Made by a program: the position numbers and the translations under genes
In this document: piece by piece, positions 21,065-32,454 of the stretch
Layout of the letters: each line of letters opens with the position of its first letter
Position numbering within the stretch: the stretch's first letter is position 1
Notes under the pieces: model-generated
What the model was told of the DNA's origin: nothing
The model's input: only the letters and a program-made list of their open reading frames with translations
Databases searched by the model: none
Origin: Loripinus fragilis
Taxonomy: Eukaryota > Mollusca > Bivalvia > Lucinida > Lucinidae
NCBI GenBank assembly: GCA_964019695.1
Contig: OZ026515.1
Span: forward strand, 37,154,994-37,218,993
Direction of reading: 5' to 3'
DNA: 64,000 bases

Positions 21065-21294
21065 AGTCACGGCTTTTGTTATCTGCTGTGTGTCACATCT
21101 GCTCATACTCTTTTGTAGCCTATATTGCAAACAATATGAACCCTGACCAGACAGCTCCCAAAGGAGCAGTCTGATCAGGGTTCATAGTGTTTGCTTCTGT
21201 GATAAAATCTAGTCTAACATGCACTTGAATATAGGCAGCAGGCATGAAAAGCGGACAACAGTTTCAGGACAAAAATATTAGTGGGATTATGTTT
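21065..21294. mobile_element. TTAACCCTTA-family MITE lacking its left tip
   Basis: Same order as 53317-53584: AGTCACGGCTTTTG, GCAAACAATATGAACCCTGA, CTCC...GGAGCAGTCTGATCAGGGTT, ATAGTGTTTGCTTCTGTGA, then GACAACAGTTTCAGGAC. Confidence 0.65.
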
Positions 21295-21364
21295 AAATGT
21301 TTAAATGATCAGAATTTTCAAATTATGATATGGGCCTATACATGAAAAACATGTCTTAGGGGAA

Positions 21365-21560
21365 TGAAAGGCACAGACAAAACTGCGCAGTTTGATCAGT
21401 GCCTTTGTTACTCGCTTATTGGAAAGTATATATCTAAAAATGCTACAAGCAAAATTTCAATTTTCTAGCTAGTCTCTGTAACTGACCAGGCTGGTTTGAA
21501 TCTCACATTGTCGGAAATCCCGAAGACAGGTTTTCTCATGACGAGGCCCATATAGTTCTG
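21365..21560. mobile_element. MITE ending in AGGTTTTCTCATG...GGGCCCAT
   Basis: GGCACAGACAAAACTGCGCA and CAGTGCCTTTGTTACTCGCT, CTAGCTAGTCTCTGTAACTG, then GACAGGTTTTCTCATGACGA. Relatives near 27.27-27.36, 54.6-55.0 and 58.6-59.2 kb show where younger elements inserted. Confidence 0.55.
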
Positions 21561-21680
21561 TCCTTGAATATTGTTTTTATCTTGACAAATATTGAAGACT
21601 GTGATGAAATGTGGTACTTTGCGGAAATTTCATTTCAGTCTGTGCTATTTGCTAGAGCACCAGTTTTGGGGTTTCCTGTA

Positions 21681-21886
21681 TACAGTGAAACCTGGCTTAA
21701 GCAGCCACTCAAAAATAGACAAAACAAAGATCTTAATGATGAATGATAGCTTAATGCAGGTTAAAAGTATTGCAGAATACTCCCCTTGGAACATTCTGCA
21801 ATACTTTAAACCTGCATTAAGCGATATTTTGGCTTAAATCTATTTTTGGTCTTTTTGAGAGTGGCTTTTAGACAGGTTTTACTGTA
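21681..21886. mobile_element. TA-flanked (Tc1/mariner or pogo-like) MITE
   Basis: TACAGTGAAACCTGGCTTAA at the left, GACAGGTTTTACTGTA at the right. An inner near-perfect palindrome is centred on AGTATTGCAGAATACTCC / GGAACATTCTGCAATACT. Four better copies occur in the window. Confidence 0.8.
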
Positions 21887-22466
21887 CACACAACGCCAGA
21901 TGAGTAGGTATTATTTAGTCGGAGCCATTGACTACTTCCATACTTTATGTGTGCAAGCAGGGAAGGTATTGGCAAGAATGCATAATTATGCCTGCTTGTC
22001 TATTCATTAACTGGTTGCACATGTGATATGCTCGCACAAATGAAATTTTTGATAGGATGTAAAATAGTGTCGCCGTAGAAAATCTTGTACTAATTTTCCC
22101 ATAATCCATTTAACACCATAACTGGCTCTCGGCGAACACTGTATTGGATTTCCGAGGAAGCCACAGGCAACGATGTCTCTGATGGCAAGTCTCAGTTTAA
22201 GTCTGTCTTGCTGTCGAGTATAAATTAGATATAGGTAATTTTGTGACAATTTTCAATTCTGTCTTTTCAGTCTGTTGTGACTGGCTGAAGAGATTACATA
22301 GTGTTGACTTGTCTGGACTTAATAGCACTGTACTCTTGCAAATTTCTTCCTTTGACAATTTTATTTTACTAAAGGATTAATTTTCTATCTTAGGAAGTGC
22401 TCCATTGGATTAGATATAATTATTACAATAATTCAGGTATATTTGTATGAAATGACATTGAAAATC

Positions 22467-22683
22467 ATAACTCTTTGCATGCTAGGTAATTTTGTGTGCT
22501 TTTGCTGTCCTCTGCTGTCTTTTTTTTCAAAATTATTTTTTATATAAATTCTTTCAGGAACACTATCAGAGTGTCAGACGGTTTTGATCCAGGTCAGGAT
22601 CTACATTCTGTCGGTCCTAATCTGGGTCCAAACTGCAAAGTTTATAAGCAGACAAAAGTCACCACTAGCAAGGAAAGAGTTTA
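22467..22683 (+). mobile_element. TTAACTCTTTGC-family MITE
   Basis: ATAACTCTTTGCATGCTAGG, TCTTTCAGGAACACTATCAG, AGAGTGTCAGACGG...hairpin, right end CAAGGAAAGAGTTTA. Confidence 0.75.
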
Positions 22684-22852
22684 TTCTCTCTTAGCCAGAT
22701 CAGGACTGACAAAATGTGAGGCCTGATCTGGAACCAAAGAGTTTGACACTGATTGTTTTTCTAAAAGATTATTTTTTGAAAAAGTTTTATTTTTAAAGAT
22801 GGAATCTGCAGACGACAAAAAAGCACAAATTACCCAGAATGCTAAGAGTTTA
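22684..22852 (-). mobile_element. TTAACTCTTTGC-family MITE, minus, partial
   Basis: Adjacent inverted half copy: GCCTGATCTGGAACCAAAGA, AGACGACAAAAAAGCACAAA, and AATTACCCAGAATGCTAAGA. Confidence 0.65.
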
Positions 22853-22972
22853 TGACATGAGTTTTCGTATTTGTTGCATGGCATGGGAAGGTTTGAAACC
22901 AAATGCACATCTAGCCTTTCATATTTGCTGGGCAGCCTACATGTATTTATAAGAATGCCTTATCAACCCTTA

Positions 22973-23188
22973 TCCTGCCTATATCTTTTTTCCCTGAAAA
23001 ATGTCTGCTTTTTACATCTGTTGCATATATTCAAGTGCATTTCAGACTAGATTTTATCATGGAAGCAAACACTATGTACCCTGATCAGACTTATCTGAGT
23101 CCATATCGTTTGCTATATTGACTACCTAAGTACATAAGCAGATTTGATAGCAGACCATAAAAGTCGTGACTGATGGTAAAAGGGCTAA
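22973..23188. mobile_element. TTAACCCTTA-family MITE
   Basis: TCAACCCTTATCCTGCC at the left, TGGTAAAAGGGCTAA at the right. The interior has GCAAACACTATGTACCCTGA and GAGTCCATATCGTTTGC. Confidence 0.6.
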
Positions 23189-23208
23189 GAAGAGCAAATG
23201 CAATAAGT

Positions 23209-23432
23209 GAGCCACGACATGTGATTTCCAACAATAGTGTGGACTCAGACGAGCCAGTGCAGCCTCCTTTTAAGCTTAGAAACTCCAAATACTGTTCGGT
23301 CAGTAGCTTAACAGTCATAGAATATTCAAGCTACTAGCAAAGGGTGTGATCAGACTGTGCGTATGCGCAGGCTGGTCTGATCCTTTGCTTGTCGCACATA
23401 CCACATTGTTGGAAATGTCATGTTGCGACTCG
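23209..23432. mobile_element. MITE with GAGCCGCGACATG ends
   Basis: TGAGCCACGACATGTGATTT...CAACAAT pairs with ATTGTTGGAAATGTCATGTT...GCGACTC. The centre carries TGATCAGACTGTGCGTATGC-GCAGGCTGGTCTGATCC. Copies at 32.0 and 33.7 kb. Confidence 0.8.
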
Positions 23433-23440
23433 AGTACTTT

Positions 23441-25075
23441 TTAGCTCACCTGAGCCGAAGGCTCATTGGTGAGCTAATAGTATACCAGTGACTCTGGCGT
23501 CCGTCGGTCGTCCGTCCGTCGTCCGTCAACATTTTCAAACATCTTCTCCTCTGAAACTACAGGGCCAATTGAACTTATATTTCATATGGAGACTCCTTAG
23601 GATGGGGGAACGAAAGTTTGTTCAAATGGTCTTGGTCACATGACCAAGATGGCCGCCACGCCCATATATGGTAAAAACCCTTAAAAAATCTTCTTCTCCA
23701 GAACCAGAAGGCCGATGACCTTGGGACTTGGTATGTAGCATTGGGGTTGTGGGGCCTACCAAGTTTGTTCAAATGATGATCCTAGGTTGACCTTGACCTA
23801 CTTAACGTCAAGGTCAAATTTGCTTCCTCATGCATTTAAATGGGAAAATTTCTGAAAAGTTGATTTTTTTGAAAACTTTGCAAGCTTTAGTCATTATTCT
23901 CACATGATATGTTTAACCTAATAAGACAATGGCTATAAATAAGTTTCAAAGGTCAAGGTTGACCTTTGACCTTTCAGCTTAGGTCTCTCATATTGGAGTC
24001 CCCTCAATTTATCAAAACATAGTTTTCTCACAAACCATTGGCCCAATTGAACTAAAATTTCATGTGAAGACTCCTTATGATAAGTTAGCCAAAAATTATG
24101 CAAAATATTTTGGTCACATGACCAAGATGGCCGCCACACCCATATATGGCTAAAACCATTTAAAAATCTTCATCTCCAGAACCAGAAGGCCAATGACCTT
24201 TGGACTTGGTATGTAGCATTGGGGATGTGGGGCCTACCAATTTTGTTCAAATGATGAACCTAAGTTGACCTTGACCTACTTAACGTCAAGGTCAAATTTG
24301 CTTCCTTATGCATTTAAATGGGATTTTATTTTAAAATTTAATTTTTTGAAAACTGTAGAGGCCAAAGTCATTATTCTCACTTGATATGTTAAACCAAATG
24401 AGACAATGGCTATAAATAAGTTTCAAAGGTCAAAGTTGACCTTTAACTTTTCAGCCAAGGTGACTCATATTGGAGTCCCATCAACACATCAAAACATAGT
24501 TTCCTCAGAAACCACTAAGTCATTTGAACTCAAATTTCATATGAAGACTCCTTATGATAGGTCAGCCAAAATTTATACCAATTGTACTGGTCACATGACC
24601 AAGATGGCCACCACACCCATATATGGTTAAAACCCTTTAAATGTCTTCTTCTCTGGAACCAAAAGGCCAATGGCCTTGGTATGTAGCATTGGGGATGTGG
24701 GCCCTACCAGATTTGCACAAATGGTTAATCTAGGTTGACCTTGACCTACTTAATGGCAAGGTCAAATTTGATTCCTAATGCATTTATTTGGGAAAAATCT
24801 ATATTAAGTACCAAATGTCAAGCTGACCTGTGACCTTTTATCCAAGGCCACTCATTTGGACTGCCACACACCTATCTTAACATCTGTTTCTCAGAAATCA
24901 CTGGGCTGTTTGATGGATTATTCATTAGATTGTTTAAGTCACTTGACCAAAATGTCTGCAACCCCCATATATGGTAAAACAAAATTTGTTCCATTATAAG
25001 CTGTAGTTGACCTTGACCTATTTTAACATTAGTAAGGAGATCAGGTGAGCGCCTCAGGACCTTCAGGTCCTCTAG
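23441..25075 (+). repeat. AGCTCACC element with about 475-bp internal tandem units
   Basis: Starts TTTTTAGCTCACCTGAGCCG, contains (CCGTCGGTCGT)-type runs, and ends TCAGGTGAGCGCCTCAGGAC plus a GGACCTTCAGGTCC hairpin and TCTAG. About three units each hold CACATGACCAAGATGGCC, CCCATATATGG, TTGACCTTGACCTACTTAA, GCATTTAAATGGGA and TCAAAGGTCAAGGTTGACC. No coding. The 3' hairpin before CTAG recalls Helitron ends, but no RC-Rep protein is present and the 5' end was not tested. Confidence 0.8.
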
Positions 25076-25265
25076 TTTTCTCATGTGCTGGCTAATTTCT
25101 GATAGAAACTTGTTTGTTTTAAATATTGGGATAGATAGGGTTCATCAAGACCATACTGCTCCTGGAAACATCTTATCAGAGTCTATGCTGTCATTCAGTA
25201 TGAAATTTACGCACCTCACATGGCCATGAAACACAATTGCAGTCTGCCGCAATTTCATAGGGTCA

Positions 25266-25460
25266 TTAACTCCTTCCTTGCTAGCGGCGACTTTTGATGC
25301 CTGCTGATAAACTTTACAAACAGTTTAGACCTAGATCTTGACCGATAGAACGTCTGTCCTGATCTTGATCCAAACCGTTTAACACTGACTGTGTTCCTGA
25401 ACAAATTTTTTGAAAATAGTTGAATTTGATAAAAGCCAGAAGACAACAAAAGCATAAAAA
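25266..25460 (-). mobile_element. TTAACTCTTTGC-family MITE, minus
   Basis: TTAACTCCTTCCTTGCTAGC at one end, TTTACAAACAGTTTAGACC / GATCCAAACCGTTTAACACT hairpin arms, then AGACAACAAAAGCATAAAA. Distal tip missing. Confidence 0.7.
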
Positions 25461-25691
25461 GCCAATCCTATGTATATACAAAAAAATCAGAATACCCCAC
25501 TGGGCCTTCTGTGCAGGCTTGTCTGAGTTTTCACTGCTCATCAGGGATTTTTTTTCAATTTTGGGAAGGGGCCCAAGGGCCTTTCAGATTGGGAAAATTA
25601 GCGTTGTAAATCCCTAAATTCCAAATTCCATTTAGAAAGGGCCGAATTTAGAACGCAAAAAAAAATCTCTGCTCATCCATGTGATATATAT

Positions 25692-25938
25692 TTAACCCTT
25701 AATGCGCCAATCGCAATAAAAGTCGTCTGCTTTTCTCGTCTGCTGAAATGTTTAAGAAGCCTCTATGGCAAACAGTGTGGACCCAGATCAGACTGCTCCT
25801 AGAGGAGCAATCTGTTCTGGGTCCACACTGTTTGCTTCTATACTTAAATCGTCAGTAATGTTAGGCAATTATTTGCAGCAGACGTGTTCAGCAGACGACA
25901 TTTTCAGATGCATTTCTTTCTTGGGCATTAAGGGTTAA
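25692..25938. mobile_element. TTAA-flanked (piggyBac-like) MITE, complete
   Basis: TTAACCCTTAATGCGCC at the left and GGGCATTAAGGGTTAA at the right: TIRs bounded by TTAA duplications. GTCGTCTGCTTTTCTCGTCT / AGACGTGTTCAGCAGACGAC form a second pair. The centre is the CAAACAGTG hairpin 25767-25836, with AGACTGCTCCTAGAGGAGCA at its apex. Best-preserved member of its family. Confidence 0.9.
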
Positions 25939-26149
25939 AAAACTCAGCTACTGGTCCATATATTGAAAGCAGGTTTTTAATAGACTCTCGATCATCTCTG
26001 CTTGAAAATAGACAAGTTGACAGGGTGTTGGTTACTGGCCTGTCTACTCTAGTGCAGTAATGCTATAACATGTTATAAAGTGCTGTAACTTCTCGGTTTA
26101 AGAGTTGTAAACCAAGAGAGTTTTAAAGAAGTATACCCAACTTGAGTAT

Positions 26150-27135
26150 TTAATTCTTAGCGTGCTTGAAAAATTTTCACGCTTTTGTTGTCTGCTGACT
26201 TTTTTCAAAATTATCTTTTCCAATTATCAATTATCATTGAAATATCTCGAAAAATTGCATTTGGGACAACATGGGTGTGGAGGGGCCTCGGTAGTATGAA
26301 TAAGGGTCCAAACGCTACTATACGTTTGGTTAGAAGGCAAAACCATGCGGGAACCACTGTTTCTTGGACAACTGTGCAACGGGAGAAAAGCTCTCACGCT
26401 TACAAACTAAGTTCAAATGTGCAAACAGCATGCTCTACGGATAGCTTGAACAATTGCCCGAAGCATAGCATTCTTAGATTTTCGAGTTTTGCGCTGAAAA
26501 TTTACTTATGATTGAAAATGTGTCAACACAACTTACCGTGTCCCATTGTTTATGCCCACTGCCTGCTTCCCGGAAGGGCCTTCGCCTCCCTTTACGTTCT
26601 GCTCTTTTTGGAGAAGGAGGCAGAGATTGGAGGCCGTGTGATTACTATGTTTTATATGAAAGATCTTAATAAACCATGCATTTTGATACCAGTTTCATAT
26701 AAATCGGTTGAAAAACGTAGAAGTTGTGGGCATTTGAATATTTGCAAATGCACTGTAATGGAAGCGGCTTAGTGATGTCACACAGCCTAATTAAATATGC
26801 ATAATCAAAATAAAAGAAAAAGCAATGGATGTCTTGCAATTATCTTTGCTAAAACATTTTCCTAATGTATAAAGCTGCATATCTGCTGAAACACAGATGC
26901 TGTGATAGTATTGATAGCTAAAAATTTAGCAGTTGAAAAAATTCTGAAAACTAATTGAATATTCAAAATGGCGGCTAAATGTTGACCATGTTGAATTCTT
27001 TAAATGCCCGTAACTTCCCATTTTTCAACCGATTTTGATGATACTTTAATCAAAAATAATGGTTCATAGAGCTCTTTCTGATATAGCATACTTATCATTA
27101 GGGTTGCTGTCCATGTTCCTCTATTCTCTGACCTG
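26150..27135. other. Unclassified region with an internal inverted repeat
   Basis: TATGAAAGATCTTAATAAACC...AATCGGTTGAAAAACGTAGA (26656-26725) pairs imperfectly with 27000-27090 reversed. The first 85 bases are a TTAACTCTTTGC MITE half (TTTTGTTGTCTGCTGACTTT). 26265-26490 is less AT-rich and open for 108 codons, followed immediately by an 86-codon frame; no family was recognised, and a decayed element is the likeliest source. Confidence 0.35.
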
Positions 27136-27418
27136 AGGTATGGCGCCTTATCTGGACCAACATGTGTGCTATATGGTTCTTGATGGGAGAAAACCTGAAT
27201 TTGGTGTTTCCGATAAAGTGACATTTTCCTTGTATCAAGTCTAGATATGATACTTTACAATAAGCCAATAACAAAGGCGCTGATCAGACTGAGGGCTGGT
27301 CTGTGCCTTTGCTGTTCCCAAACCACCGAAGACAGGTTTTCTCACGTCACGGGCCCATATGGGTTTTGGTCAGTTCCTTGTCATAGTTTTTGGTAACATA
27401 TTGATACATATATCTACT

Positions 27419-27604
27419 CAGGCCTCTAGATAAGATCACTTCATAAAAAATATTTTTCTTATTCTCAACGAAAACATGTTGTGGGTACTCAAAAGAACCG
27501 TCTCAATGAGACGGTTCTTTTGAGTATCCATAACATATGTTTAAACTGATGGAATGGAAAATATTCACAATTTTACGCTCAAAAATTTTGTTCATCTGGA
27601 CCTG
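27419..27604 (-). mobile_element. CAGATAAG-family MITE, minus
   Basis: CAGGCCTCTAGATAAGATC at the left, perfect GTCTCAATGAGAC-centred hairpin, ATTTTACGCTCAAAAATTTT, right end CATCTGGACCTG. Confidence 0.8.
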
Positions 27605-27859
27605 TGTACAGTTTATGTTTATCTTACATTATAATCCATAATGGTATTTTCTTGATCATATTATAATGTAATATCTTATCAAGTCAGGAAAATGAAAAAA
27701 TGGGATACATCATTAAAAAGGCCCTTATCGGGCTTCTTTGGTGTTTTATTTTCAGAAATAAAGCATCATTTGCAGGGCTGCATATGCTAGCAATACTCTA
27801 GTTACTGGTTTATTATACAATTATAAAAGGTCATGAGGCAGCAATTAATTTTTTATTGA

Positions 27860-28195
27860 CCCTCGGAGCGATTTACTTGGACAATGGAGTTCCTATATAT
27901 GTTCATGTTGTGGCTCCCAAATTTTCATTTCATGGAATTTTACATAGGAATTTTAGGAAAATGACCATGTAATGGCCATTTTCCTGTATTTCCTTTGTAA
28001 AATTGTCCCTTTAAAACACATTTTGACGGACCCTCGGAACGATTACTTGGACAATGAAGTTCCTATATATGTTCTTGTTGTGGCTCCCAAATTTTCATTT
28101 CATGGAATTTTACATAGGAATTTTAGGAAAATGACCATGTAATGGCCATTTTCCTGTATTTCCTTTGTAAAATTGTCCCTTTATACACAATTCGC
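27860..28195. repeat. 171-bp tandem duplication of a GGAATTTTACATAGG repeat
   Basis: CCCTCGGAGCGATTTACTTG at 27860 recurs as CCCTCGGAACGATTACTTGG at 28031, followed by nearly identical sequence through GTGGCTCCCAAATTTTC and AAAATGACCATGTAATGGCC. Related sequence at 48.4 and 60.2 kb belongs to the AGTGCAGTCCCTTTATAA element. Confidence 0.9.
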
Positions 28196-28290
28196 ACAGT
28201 CCATAGGGGCGGTTCTAGAATTTCTCGAAAGGGAGTTCATATTTATAAAGATGTGGGGTTTGCTTTGCCGATTTTATCTCATTTTTCTTA

Positions 28291-28357
28291 AATATCCCAT
28301 GAAAATGAAATAATTAGGTCTCTGAGAGACCAAATTATTTCATTTTCATGGAATATT
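28291..28357. repeat. Near-perfect 67-base hairpin
   Basis: AATATCCCATGAAAATGAAA... folds on ...TTTCATTTTCATGGAATATT, with an apex around GGTCTCTGAGAGACC. About 30 bp of stem. Confidence 0.85.
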
Positions 28358-28503
28358 CAAAAATGGGCAGCAGGGAGTGGGGTTTGCTTGAACCTCCTCT
28401 GGATCTGCTACTGGTCCATTCCTATTTCATTTTCATGGAATATTTAAAAATGGGCAGCAGGGAGGGGGTTTGCTTGAACCTCCTGGATCTGCTACTGGTC
28501 CAT
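28327..28503. repeat. Tandem repeat, about 93 bp, two copies
   Basis: ATTTCATTTTCATGGAATAT through GGATCTGCTACTGGTCCATT occurs twice in succession; the second copy lacks a few bases. The repeat end CTGGATCTGCTACTGG resembles hAT-like termini. Short open frames on the minus strand here derive from it. Confidence 0.8.
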
Positions 28504-29239
28504 TCCAATTGACCCCAAGTTTAGCGTTATAAAGGGGCTGCATGCGCTGTAATATTGTTATATCAACAGTGAGCATGGATGAATCTGTCAGTACACAAAA
28601 GTTTGATCTCTCAAAGTTCAGAAAGTCATCCAATAAGACTGATGGTGTTCTGTATATAGCTTTCATAATGTCTGTATAGTAAAAAAAATATTCTGAGATT
28701 TCATCAAATGACAATTCCTTTGAGATTTGAGTATATAATATTTTAATGGGAAATGAGAAATTATATCAGTATGGCAGTATTAGGAATCAGATAACTCCAG
28801 GAGCAAAGTACAACCAAATGGAACCAAATAACTTAGAAAAGCTGGAAGACTTTGAGAGAAAATTGCTGAACAAGCATGACGTTATTTTAAGTGAAAAAGA
28901 GAAATTCATTATAAAGTGCATTTCATCTATTAACTATGTTTGTTTGCATCTCAAGTTACATATCAAAAGCTGTAAGCAAGCATGGATATATTTGAAGTGA
29001 AAAAATGGGAACAACTTGAAATATACTAAAGTTAGAGTTATGGTACTTGTACATTGCTTTCCCCCATATATTCAATCACCATGTTAAGTTAAATGTTAGT
29101 AGCTTTTACACTTTTAGAGCAAATTGGCAAACCGGCTAGGAATGGACGGAAAGACAGACAGACAGAAAGACTGATGGAAAATGCAAAAGTATCCCATTTG
29201 CCTTCAGCAGGAGTCTACTCAAAGTCTACCAGTATACAT
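28504..29239. other. No recognised gene
   Basis: A plus-strand frame of 84 codons (28746-29000) contains a charged stretch ending in EKEKFIIKC; no family is recognised and there are no splice or start cues beyond ATG. Otherwise nothing. Confidence 0.35.
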
Positions 29240-29449
29240 TACAGTAGAACCTGTCTTTAGCCGCCACTCAAAAAGAAGACCAAAATTGGTTTTCAAGACC
29301 GAATTTTGCTTAATGCAGGTAAAAAGTATTGCAGAATGCTCCAAAGGGAGCATTCTGCAATACTTTCGACCTTCATTAAGCTACCATTTGTCATTAAGAT
29401 CTTTGTTTTGTCTATTTTTGAGTGGCTGATTAAGACAGGTTTTACTGTA
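29240..29449. mobile_element. TA-flanked MITE (pogo/Tc1-like)
   Basis: TACAGTAGAACCTGTCTTTA at the left, AAGACAGGTTTTACTGTA at the right. Inner palindrome AAGTATTGCAGAATGCTCC-AAAG-GGAGCATTCTGCAATACTT. Confidence 0.85.
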
Positions 29450-29638
29450 ATTATTTGCATGCTTGGAAATATTTCATGGATGTCGTCTACTGATTTTTCA
29501 AAATTATTTTTTTTTTCAAAAAAAAATCTGTCAGAAATATCATAAGGGTGTCAAACAGTTTGGATCCAGATCAGGACCAATTTTCTTAATACAAAGTGTT
29601 TTCAAAGTTTATCAGCAGACGACAAAACTGTGAGTTAA
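29450..29638 (+). mobile_element. TTAACTCTTTGC-family MITE, degenerate
   Basis: TTTGCATGCTTGGAAATATT, GTCGTCTACTGATTTTTC, GTGTCAAACAGTTTGGATCC, right end CAGACGACAAAACTGTGAGTTAA. Confidence 0.65.
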
Positions 29639-29662
29639 ACCAGCACTGAACTGGTGCATGTA

Positions 29663-29830
29663 ATGTTCTAAAATTTTGAACACTTGCCTATTTCTGTATT
29701 CAAATAAAATGTTAGTTTTCAGGGCTTGAATTCACAAAATGCTTTTCAGAATAGCAAAAGATCAGACTGCTTCTTGCACTGTTTTTCTAGGCCTTTTTGA
29801 TAGGCAACTAGTGTTTGAAATTCTAGAACA
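29663..29830. mobile_element. MITE with ATGTTCTAAAATTTTGAACAC ends
   Basis: ATGTTCTAAAATTTTGAACA at the left and TTTGAAATTCTAGAACAT at the right. One of four copies (others at 44.4, 46.0 and 55.8 kb). Confidence 0.75.
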
Positions 29831-30071
29831 TCTGCATAAAACATCGTAGGCGTGAATGTGTTCAATATTCAAATTGATCAGCTGCTCCAGGCAATGCTAT
29901 GAAAATTACCAAAAAGATAAAATAGTGTACTTTGTGACTTTCCTTCGATTTTACATTGTTATATACCTGATAAGTGTTTACAATAGAAACTTGATGTGTT
30001 TCATTCGCAGACAGTTGTACACTTCTTATGAACCCGTCAGATCAGGATCCACATGGGTTTCCACTCTGATT

Positions 30072-30300
30072 CAGGCGAGGTTATTAAACTGTTTTCATAC
30101 TCAATTCAGCTGAACACGAAATATATCCTGCTCATAAATGTTACAATGCCAACAATTGTTGGCATTTTAACATTTATTAGCATGATAAATACAACATCTG
30201 AGAGACTTAAAGCAATGTCGGTATTTTAGTTTTTATGCCAGTTGAAATTTCATGCTCAGTTGAGACGAGCACTAAAAAATTTTATAACCTCAGGGCCAGG
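30072..30300. mobile_element. CTGGCCCTGAGGTT-family MITE
   Basis: GCGAGGTTATTAAACTGTTT at the left, AATTTTATAACCTCAGGGCC at the right. Inner AAATGTTACAATGCCAACAA-TTGTTGGCATTTTAACATTT palindrome. Confidence 0.7.
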
Positions 30301-30536
30301 ATAAAAATCGGGAAGGTGTGTAGTACCTAAAAATATTCAGCAGGGCAATGGTTAATACAGATGTCCCTCTTTTTTTCAGAAGTTGGTCGAGCAGAATCTG
30401 TGATCTTAGTAAAGTCAAGTGCATCCCTATATGTAGTCTAAGGTAGGTAATCATTCCAACGGAGGATTTGCTCTTTATAGCTGAGCAGGCTGGTGCGAGT
30501 TTTCAATGATTTGGATCAATTTTGTGTTAACTCTTT

Positions 30537-30763
30537 GCATTCTGGGTAGTTTTCCATGCTTTTGTTGGACCTGCTGACTTTTTAAAAATTAACTTTTCAA
30601 AAAATCTTTCAGGAACACTGTCATAGCGTGAAAAAGGGTTGGTTTCAGATCAAGGCAGGCATTTTGTCAGTCCTGACATTTTGTTGGTCCTGATCTGGGT
30701 CCAAACTGTTTGCAAAGGTTATTAGCAGACAACAAAAGCCGCTGCTAATAAGGAAAGAATTAA
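30537..30763 (+). mobile_element. TTAACTCTTTGC-family MITE with TTAA at both ends
   Basis: TTAACTCTTTGCATTCTGGG at the left, AAGGAAAGAATTAA at the right. CTTTTGTTGGACCTGCTGAC and TTAGCAGACAACAAAAGCC pair. The centre repeats CATTTTGT twice between GATC arms. Confidence 0.8.
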
Positions 30764-30895
30764 AAAATTCTGTCTTATAGATTATAACCTTTAAACCACT
30801 ATCTTAGATTGTAGACTTTGTTTCTTGATTTTTTTTTGTCTGTAAGAATCCAAATAATTCTGGATATGTGAATTGTCATTAGACAATTCACATAA

Positions 30896-31011
30896 CATAT
30901 CAAAGATATATTCCGAGACGATTCTTTTGAGCACCCAAAACATATGTTAAAATTGATGGATAAGAAAATATTTACAATTTTACGCTGAAATTTTTTGTTT
31001 ATCTAAACCTG
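30896..31011 (-). mobile_element. CAGATAAG-family MITE, half copy
   Basis: ATTCTTTTGAGCACCCAAAA, CATATGTTAAAATTGATGGA, ATTTACAATTTTACGCTGAA, end TATCTAAACCTG. The other arm of the hairpin is lost. Confidence 0.65.
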
Positions 31012-31353
31012 TGTGATGCAGTTGTGCTTCGTGCTTTAATGGGGAACTAGGACAAATCCAGTTAATTACTCTTGTAACCATTTTGCATGTCTCTAACCCA
31101 TTAATCTGATTCAAAAGTCTGGAACAGTAATTTGAGGCATCAATAGTGAACACAGAAGATGACAAATGTCATATTTGTCTTCATATCAATCTTAAAACCG
31201 AGTTAAAGGCTATTCACATGAAACAGCAAACCTTATGTAGCAAACCTTGCTTTGTTGCTAAAAATAGCGATAAAATTTAAAATATTCTGTGTGGTGCTTT
31301 TTTAATTAAGGGCTAATTCTGAACTTTGGTTTAAGGTCTTTTTTTTATAGAAT

Positions 31354-31587
31354 CACACTGGTAAATGTATACGTTGATTTGCTGGTACTCGAATCTATTC
31401 CTAAATGCTTACATAAATCACCATGCACATACTGAATACTTAAAAATGATTGAATTCTATAGTCCTTGTGGCATATGGCATGTTTTTCTATATAGTATTT
31501 ACACCAATATCGATAACATCCGGTCTATGAAGTACCGGCAATATGCACAAATACCAGCAAATCGACATATATACATTTACCAGCGTG
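31354..31587. mobile_element. CACACTGGTAAATG element, 5-bp TSD (short form)
   Basis: CACACTGGTAAATGTATACG at the left, ATATACATTTACCAGCGTG at the right. AGAAT flanks both sides (31349-31353, 31588-31592). The interior matches only one arm of the longer palindromic copy at 38906, so it is a deletion derivative. Confidence 0.85.
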
Positions 31588-31706
31588 AGAATGCTACTGA
31601 AAATAGCAAACATAGGTGTTCATAAAACTGCTCCAGGCTAAGGCTCTGTGAAATTCTTGTTTGTATACTAAAATTTACTGATTGTTCTAAACTGCAGTAC
31701 TAATTT

Positions 31707-31900
31707 TGAGCTCACCTGAGCTTTTGTGATTGCTATGTCAACACTTGCTCCAAAAAACTACAAAGTGGTTTGACCAAACTTCACAGGAACGATTCTAAAT
31801 TAATTCGAAACTGACTTGAACCACTAGCAAGCTTTTAAGTGACGGGGGACTGCTGTATTGCTGACACTACTCATGTAACTGATAAAAGATAAAATTTCAC
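31707..31900 (+). repeat. AGCTCACC repeat fragment
   Basis: TTTTGAGCTCACCTGAGCTT followed by a short degenerate body with AACACTTGCTCC. No matching 3' end found. Confidence 0.45.
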
Positions 31901-32036
31901 CCATTCACAGCTTGCAGCACATTTTTGTGCAATCTATTATTTAACTGTGCAGCGAAAATCATCGTAGCCCATTTACATAGACAATTTTCATGCATGTGCA
32001 TGGCAATGGCAAGCAGTAGCACTAGGATCAACATTT

Positions 32037-32273
32037 GAGCCGCGACATGTGATTTCCAACAATTCTGCACTTTGACAAGTGTAGACTCAGACGAGCCTGT
32101 GCAGCCACCTTTTAAACTTAGAAACTCCAAATGATGTTCAGTCAGTAGCTTAACACTCATAAAATATTCAAGCGACTACCAAAGGCTCTGATCAGACTGT
32201 GCATATGCGCAGGCTGGTCTGAGCCTTTTGCTATTTGCACATACCACATTGTTGGAAATCTCATGCCGCGGCT
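32037..32273. mobile_element. GAGCCGCGACATG-family MITE
   Basis: GAGCCGCGACATGTGATTTC at the left and TGGAAATCTCATGCCGCGGC at the right. Centre CTCTGATCAGACTGTGCATA-TGCGCAGGCTGGTCTGAG. Confidence 0.85.
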
Positions 32274-32454
32274 CATTGTTGTTACTGACTGCAAGGTCTC
32301 CCAGCCCTGGGAGCAGCATTTGCTGTTTTTCTACTATTTTTGTTTTCAATAGATTTCCGGCCGTGGACCCAAAAATTTATTAGAGATCTCAGCTCCCTGT
32401 AAGCATGTTTCAAAAGTTGTTTTAACTTTGCATTTTACATTTTGTATATGTAGA
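32274..32454. other. No recognised feature
   Basis: A short spacer between two MITEs; nothing identified. The 340 bases after the next element (32727-33067) are likewise blank. Confidence 0.4.

Noticed and set aside
20919..21146. Open frame with a run of prolines
   Set aside because: The prolines are the translation of the poly-C tract.
26185..26772. Two consecutive open frames as a two-exon gene
   Set aside because: The first starts inside a MITE half and the second overlaps an inverted-repeat arm; no splice signals were convincing.
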